The position numbers and the translations under genes were made by a program. A DNA stretch of 9,584 nucleotides from CAZAQB01 sp964487155. Its GTDB lineage: Bacteria > Pseudomonadota > Gammaproteobacteria > Nitrococcales > Nitrococcaceae. Below are positions 6,430-9,584 of the stretch, in pieces. The notes under the pieces were generated by a model that had not been told where the DNA came from, searched no databases, and saw nothing but the letters and a program-made list of their open reading frames with translations. Numbering within the stretch: position 1 is the stretch's first letter; each line of letters starts with the position of its first letter. The stretch lies in NCBI GenBank assembly GCA_964487155.1, contig CAZAQB010000125.1:1-9584 (forward strand). The letters run 5' to 3'.

Positions 6430-6476
6430 GGCCGGTTGTCGGCTCCCGTGGGCAAGCGAAATGCGCGCTGCTGCAA

Positions 6477-6492
6477 CGGGCTCTGGAGCCCG
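6477..6492. repeat. Short perfect inverted repeat behind the exonuclease gene
   Basis: CGGGCTC and GAGCCCG are perfect 7-bp arms around TG. It sits 6 bases from the REP-like hairpin at 6499-6523, so transcripts leaving the exonuclease gene would carry two hairpins in tandem. No T-run follows. Confidence 0.45.
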
Positions 6493-6498
6493 CAGAAC

Positions 6499-6523
6499 GC
6501 CGGATGCGCTTCGCTTATCCGGC
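6499..6523. repeat. REP-like palindromic element
   Basis: GCCGGAT and ATCCGGC form the outer arms; inside, GCG/CGC pair around CTT with a TT bulge. The sequence, including the flanking CCTACG, closely resembles the REP/PU palindromes of enterobacteria and the widespread intergenic word GGATGCGCTTCGCTTATCC known from many gammaproteobacteria. It lies 42 bases after the exonuclease stop, a usual place for REP elements, where they can protect mRNA ends or aid termination. Confidence 0.65.
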
Positions 6524-6565
6524 CTACGCGGGCCCCGACTTGCTACCGTGGCCCAGGCGCCAGGC

Positions 6566-7303
6566 TCATTGCCAGAGCTCCCCCACCGGGATGTCCCGGC
6601 TCAAGTGATGCGCCACCTGGGCCTGCAGCAGCTCCGCCGAGGCCAGGGCGTCGGTCAGGGCGTTGTGGGGCTGGTAGTAGGGCAGGCCGTAGCGGCTGCG
6701 GGCGTCCCCCAGGCGCACCGAGACGGGCTTGCAATGGGGGGCGCGGCGCAGCCAGCGGCGCAGCCAGCCGTCCTCGGGCGCCCGGGCGACCCGGGCCTCC
6801 AGGGCCAGGGTGTCCAGTACTGGGAACTCGATGCCTTCGCCGAGCCGGTGGCGCAGGGCCACGTCCAGGAACTGGCGCTCGATGGGGGCGTAGTGGACCA
6901 CCATCACCCGGCCGGCCATGGTGCCCAGCAGCTCGCCCAGTACTTCGTCCAGGTCCGGCGCCGCCGCCACCACGCTGTGGGTAATGCGGTGCAGGGTCAC
7001 CGAGCGCGCCTCCAGGGGCAACTGCGGGCGCACCACCCAGTGGCGGGACTCGGGCAAGCGGATCCGGTCCAGGTCAAAGGGCACCAGGCCGATGCTGACG
7101 ATGGCGTGGCGGGAGGCGTCCAGGCCGGTGGTCTCGAAGTCCAGCGCCAGCAGCGGCACCTGCTCCAGCGGCGTGCCGGCGGCCACGGCCCCGGCCCGGT
7201 AGAAGCGCGCCAGGCGCGGGTCCCGGGCCTGGGCCGCCAGGGCGGCGAGCCGGCCGGGCCAGTCGGGCGCCGGGGCCTGCTGCGGGCGCTGGCGCGGCCT
7301 CAC
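6566..7303 (-). CDS. DnaQ-like DEDDh 3'-5' exonuclease coupled to the nucleotidyltransferase gene
   Basis: A protein of 245 residues. After about 45 residues of Arg/Pro/Ala-rich leader comes a DnaQ-type exonuclease domain: Exo I 'ALDFETTGLD' with Asp55 and Glu57, Exo II 'HYAPIERQFL' (137-146), and Exo III with His213 and Asp218 (HNALTD). This is the DEDDh pattern of enzymes that trim DNA or RNA 3' ends with two metal ions. At Exo II the usual Asp is replaced by Glu142. A Cys/Arg-rich segment (178-200) lies before Exo III. The start is a GTG at 7303 that overlaps the preceding stop as GTGA, so translation is probably coupled. It is short and single-domain, so it is not the replicative epsilon subunit. 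In gammaproteobacteria such exonucleases commonly accompany COG2905 regulators; the substrate is unknown. Confidence 0.92.
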   Translation of the reverse strand: MRPRQRPQQAPAPDWPGRLAALAAQARDPRLARFYRAGAVAAGTPLEQVPLLALDFETTGLDASRHAIVSIGLVPFDLDRIRLPESRHWVVRPQLPLEARSVTLHRITHSVVAAAPDLDEVLGELLGTMAGRVMVVHYAPIERQFLDVALRHRLGEGIEFPVLDTLALEARVARAPEDGWLRRWLRRAPHCKPVSVRLGDARSRYGLPYYQPHNALTDALASAELLQAQVAHHLSRDIPVGELWQ

Positions 7304-9177
7304 CGGCTGGCGCCCACCCGGTAGCGGAACTTCAGAAAGTTCTGCGCCTTGTTCAGGATATCGAAGGCGTCCTTGAGGCTGCGCCGCTCGAAGGGGGAGA
7401 GCTGTTCCGGCTCCACGTAGTTGTCGGGATCCCGGCCCGCCTCGACCTCCAGGGCCTGGTGGCGGGCCCGCACGATGGACAGGAATTCCAGGGCGTCGCG
7501 CAGATCGTCGCCGCTGGTGGGGCCCAGGCTGTCGCTGCTGGCGATGTCCTTGAGCCGGTTGAAGGAGTTCTGGCGGGTGGAGCCGGCGGCCAGGGCATGC
7601 ACCCGGATCACGTCGGTGAGCGGCGCCGTGCCCCGGCGCTTGAGGTTGATGGAGTTGTTCTGCTTGCCGTCCTTCTCCATGACGAAGGTGCGGAAGAAGC
7701 CAAGCGGCGGGGTGCGGTTGCAGGCGTTGCGGGCCAGATAGGCCAGGAAGCGGGCATTGGCCTTCGCGCGGCGGGCCACCAGCTTCTGCAGGCTGGCGGC
7801 GAAGTCGGTGCGGCCATGGACGCCGTCCAGGTCGAAAAAGATCGAGCTGTCCAGCAGCGCCTGGGGATCTGGCCGGTCGATCCAGTCGCAGAAGTACTGG
7901 CGGAACACCCGTAGCGGCTGGCGCCAGCGGGGGTTGGTGGCCATGATGCCACCCTTGCAGTAGCTGTAGCCGCAGGCGGCCAGGCCGTCGCTGACCCGGG
8001 TCGCAAGCTGCAGGAAGTAGCCGTCGTGGGCCTGGGGGTCGAAGGCATCGTCCAGCACCAGCGCGTTGTCCTGGTCGGTGACCAGGAACTGCTCGTCCCG
8101 GGCCATGGAACCCAGGGCCAGGAAGCAGTAGGGCACCGGCGGCGGCCCCAGCTCCTGCTCGGCAAGCTCCAGCAGCCGCTGGGTCAGTGCCCGGCCGAGG
8201 CTGGCCATGGCGCTGCCCAGCATGTGCGAGTTGGCGTCCTCGTTGACCAGGCGCACGAACGACGCGCGCACGTCCGGCATCAGCGCCGCCAGTTCCTCCA
8301 CCGAGTCCTTCTGGAACACCTGGCGCGACAGATAGAGCGTGCTGCGGCTCTCGTAGCGGATGATGTCCGGCAGCTCCAGCATTGCCACCGGGCGCTCACC
8401 GTCCAGCACCGGCAGGTGGTGGACGTTGTGGCGCAGCATGCTGAGCATGGCCTCGAACAGAAAGGCTTCGCAGGAGACGGTAATCAGGTTCCGGGTCATG
8501 ATCTCCGAGACCGGGGTGTCGAGCGGCAGCCCCTCCGCCAGGGCCCGGGCGCGCAGGTCCACGTCGGTGACGATGCCGGCGACCCGTGGCTGCCCGCGCT
8601 CCGCGGCCTGTTCCTCGACGATCACCAGGGCCGAGGCCTGCTCCCTGGTCATGGCCCGGGCGGCCTGTTGCAGGGTGGTGTGCGGGCCCGCCAGCAGCGG
8701 CGGCTGCAGGCCGACCTTGCCCACCCGCGAGGTGAGCATCTCGTTGCCGGCCTCGTGACGGCTCACCGCGGCCCGCAACCGGGCCTGGTCCTCCACCTGC
8801 AGGAAGTCGGCGAGGATTTCGTCCGCCTCGAACAGCTCTTCCACCAGGTCGCCGTCGATGAAGTAGATCAGGCTGTCCTCGATGGCGCGGGCCGGGAGCT
8901 GCACCCGGCGGTTCATCAGCAGGCCCAGCTGGCCGAACAGCTCGCCCTCCGCCAGCCGGCTGTAGAAGGCGCCGTTGCGGCGGGTGATTTCCACGGCGCC
9001 GCTGCGAACGAAGCCGATCTGGTTGATCTGCTGGCCGAATTTGAAGATGGTGCTGCTGGCGCGGTAATAGGCCACCTCGACGCTTGCGGCGATGCGGTCC
9101 AGCCACTCCTCGGGCAGGTGGTCGAAGGGGGCGAAGCGGCGGATGTGCTCGCGGACTTCGATCTGCTCGACTTCCAT
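7300..9177 (-). CDS. cNMP-binding, CBS and DUF294 nucleotidyltransferase-like protein (COG2905)
   Basis: A cytoplasmic protein of 625 residues with four parts. Residues 15-125 are a cyclic-nucleotide-binding-like domain. Residues 150-275 are a CBS pair (…ASALVIVEE… and PVSEIMTRNLITV…HHLPVLD), probably sensing an adenine nucleotide. Residues 340-450 are a GlnD-type nucleotidyltransferase domain with GSMARDEQ and TDQDNAL (Asp368, Asp370) and 'CKGGIMATNP' (407-416). Residues 480-620 are the DUF294 C-terminal substrate-binding domain ('LKRRGTAPLTD'). The architecture is that of COG2905 signal-transduction proteins, which resemble GlnD but have no proven target. The ATG at 9177 was chosen because GGGAGAGG precedes it closely and the cNMP domain follows; an in-frame extension to 9522 runs through the upstream PIN-domain gene and spacer. 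Its stop overlaps the exonuclease start. In other gammaproteobacteria this pair often lies near acetate or solute symporter genes; none is visible here. Confidence 0.93.
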   Translation of the reverse strand: MEVEQIEVREHIRRFAPFDHLPEEWLDRIAASVEVAYYRASSTIFKFGQQINQIGFVRSGAVEITRRNGAFYSRLAEGELFGQLGLLMNRRVQLPARAIEDSLIYFIDGDLVEELFEADEILADFLQVEDQARLRAAVSRHEAGNEMLTSRVGKVGLQPPLLAGPHTTLQQAARAMTREQASALVIVEEQAAERGQPRVAGIVTDVDLRARALAEGLPLDTPVSEIMTRNLITVSCEAFLFEAMLSMLRHNVHHLPVLDGERPVAMLELPDIIRYESRSTLYLSRQVFQKDSVEELAALMPDVRASFVRLVNEDANSHMLGSAMASLGRALTQRLLELAEQELGPPPVPYCFLALGSMARDEQFLVTDQDNALVLDDAFDPQAHDGYFLQLATRVSDGLAACGYSYCKGGIMATNPRWRQPLRVFRQYFCDWIDRPDPQALLDSSIFFDLDGVHGRTDFAASLQKLVARRAKANARFLAYLARNACNRTPPLGFFRTFVMEKDGKQNNSINLKRRGTAPLTDVIRVHALAAGSTRQNSFNRLKDIASSDSLGPTSGDDLRDALEFLSIVRARHQALEVEAGRDPDNYVEPEQLSPFERRSLKDAFDILNKAQNFLKFRYRVGASR

Positions 9178-9201
9178 GGCCTCTCCCGGCGGCCGGCACA
9201 C

Positions 9202-9211
9202 CCCTGCAGGG
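9202..9211. promoter_or_regulatory. 10-bp palindrome before the nucleotidyltransferase gene
   Basis: CCCTGCAGGG is a perfect palindrome 25-34 bases upstream of the start codon. It could be an operator half or chance in GC-rich DNA. Confidence 0.2.
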
Positions 9212-9245
9212 TAGACGCCCGGCGCGGGGCCGGTCAGGCTCGTCG

Positions 9246-9281
9246 GCTGGGTTGAGCGATGCGAAACCCAGCATGGCTGGG
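9246..9281. repeat. Overlapping inverted repeats with a widespread intergenic word
   Basis: GCTGGGTT (9246-9253) pairs with AACCCAGC (9265-9272). CCCAGC (9267-9272) pairs equally well with GCTGGG at 9276-9281. The two hairpins exclude each other. The core GGTTGAGCGATGCGAAACCCAGC belongs to a sequence type common between genes in gammaproteobacteria (GGTTGAGCG.AGCGAAACCC). It lies in the leader of the nucleotidyltransferase gene. Confidence 0.5.
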
Positions 9282-9331
9282 ATTGACGCGTTGGATGCCG
9301 GGACTGCGCTGGAACCGCGGCGCCGCCTGTC

Positions 9332-9362
9332 ACCCCAGCATGGGCTAGCCACATGGTGGGGT
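9332..9362. terminator. Hairpin directly behind the PIN-toxin gene
   Basis: ACCCCA/TGGGGT, CATG/CATG and GG/CC stack into about 12 base pairs around a CTAG loop, with one C-C mismatch and one bulged T. It begins three bases after the toxin stop codon. A T-run (TTTTC) follows it only on the plus strand, where no gene ends; on the minus strand it may stabilise or weakly terminate the toxin mRNA. Confidence 0.4.
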
Positions 9363-9364
9363 TT

Positions 9365-9584
9365 TCAGCGGATCGGCTGTACCGGGATTCCGACCTCGAT
9401 TGCGGCCCAGGCACGATCCGCAGTGAGTACCGGAGCACCCAGGGCCCTTGCGAGGGCAAGGCATGCTCTGTCCGCCAGGGACAGGCCGAGCGACCGGGTG
9501 ATCGGCCAGAGGGATGCGGCATCGGCAGCGTGGGCCGTCGAGAAGGGGACGATCTCGGCGCCCAGCGCGGTGAGGTCCTCTAGC
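9365..9584 (-). CDS. vapC: VapC-family PIN-domain toxin, C-terminal part, cut by the window end
   Basis: A minus-strand frame enters from the window edge and runs 72 residues to a TGA at 9367-9365. It reads as the second half of a PIN domain: 'GLSLADRACLALARALG' carries the central conserved Asp and is followed by 'PVLTADRAWA' with the last acidic residue, then a final strand 'IEVGIPVQPIR'. VapC toxins are Mg-dependent ribonucleases, usually cutting tRNA or rRNA, and are held inactive by a VapB antitoxin encoded just upstream. The N-terminal acidic residues and any vapB gene would lie beyond position 9584. The gene is on the same strand as the nucleotidyltransferase gene but separated by 187 bases with several hairpins, so it is probably a separate unit. 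Because no start is inside the window, I cannot say whether the toxin is intact. Confidence 0.85.
   Translation of the reverse strand, partial: LEDLTALGAEIVPFSTAHAADAASLWPITRSLGLSLADRACLALARALGAPVLTADRAWAAIEVGIPVQPIR

Larger units (their letters stand above)
6141..6565. other. Intergenic region with assembly gap
   Basis: This 425-base stretch between the exonuclease stop and the YtkA-like start contains no gene in its readable part. It holds the promoter candidate, the dyad, the N gap and two hairpins behind the exonuclease gene. Open frames that cross the Ns cannot be trusted. Confidence 0.7.

Noticed and set aside
6206..7324. Open frames running across the N gap
   Set aside because: Ns cannot be translated and the gap length is a placeholder; the parts outside the gap lie opposite the exonuclease gene.
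8026..9255. Long plus-strand open frame opposite the nucleotidyltransferase gene
   Set aside because: It encodes a His/Gln/Arg/Leu-rich sequence with no recognisable fold; the minus strand shows clear cNMP, CBS and nucleotidyltransferase motifs.
9178..9522. N-terminal extension of the nucleotidyltransferase protein
   Set aside because: It would read through the PIN-toxin gene and hairpins in another frame; the ATG at 9177 has a good RBS and begins just before the cNMP domain.
1..9584. CRISPR array, tRNA, rRNA, insertion sequence or prophage
   Set aside because: No regularly spaced repeats, no cloverleaf with the usual conserved loops, and no transposase, integrase or phage protein were found on either strand.

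Overview
This window is very GC-rich by eye, and its codons mostly end in G or C. Every gene I can support is on the minus strand, so transcription runs from the high coordinates towards position 1. The content suggests a gammaproteobacterium, possibly of the Ectothiorhodospiraceae or halophile type. The reasons are a COG2905-type regulator coupled to a DnaQ-like exonuclease, a YecN-type MAPEG protein, a di-haem cytochrome c peroxidase, a GAF/HD-GYP protein, and REP-like intergenic words typical of that class. The taxonomy is inference only.

In order of transcription, the right edge (9365-9584) holds the C-terminal part of a VapC-type PIN-domain toxin that is cut by the window end. A 187-base spacer with several inverted repeats follows. 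Next is a two-gene unit: a 625-residue cNMP-binding/CBS/nucleotidyltransferase protein (7300-9177), and a DEDDh 3'-5' exonuclease (6566-7303) whose GTG start overlaps the preceding stop codon. Behind it lie two hairpins, one REP-like, and a 100-N assembly gap (6330-6429). The two sides of the gap carry the same 12 bases, so the gap may be an artefact.

A possible promoter and an 18-bp dyad precede a likely periplasmic redox operon. It holds a small His/Met-rich secreted YtkA/FixH-like protein (5619-6140), a di-haem cytochrome c peroxidase of the CcpA/MauG superfamily (4319-5638, overlapping by 20 bases), and a MAPEG membrane protein (3901-4284). After 211 bases comes a secreted TAP-like alpha/beta hydrolase with an added C-terminal domain of about four membrane segments (1686-3689). 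A 580-base stretch follows, with a long hairpin and one doubtful small ORF (1312-1596). The last gene is a GAF plus HD-GYP c-di-GMP phosphodiesterase (14-1105).

Most of the window looks like ordinary chromosome, with no transposase, phage gene, CRISPR array, tRNA or rRNA seen. The points most worth a second look are the probable false gap, the hydrolase-membrane fusion, the His/Met-rich partner of the peroxidase, the changed ligand cassette and ExoII residue in the nucleotidyltransferase-exonuclease pair, and several well-formed inverted repeats at gene starts.
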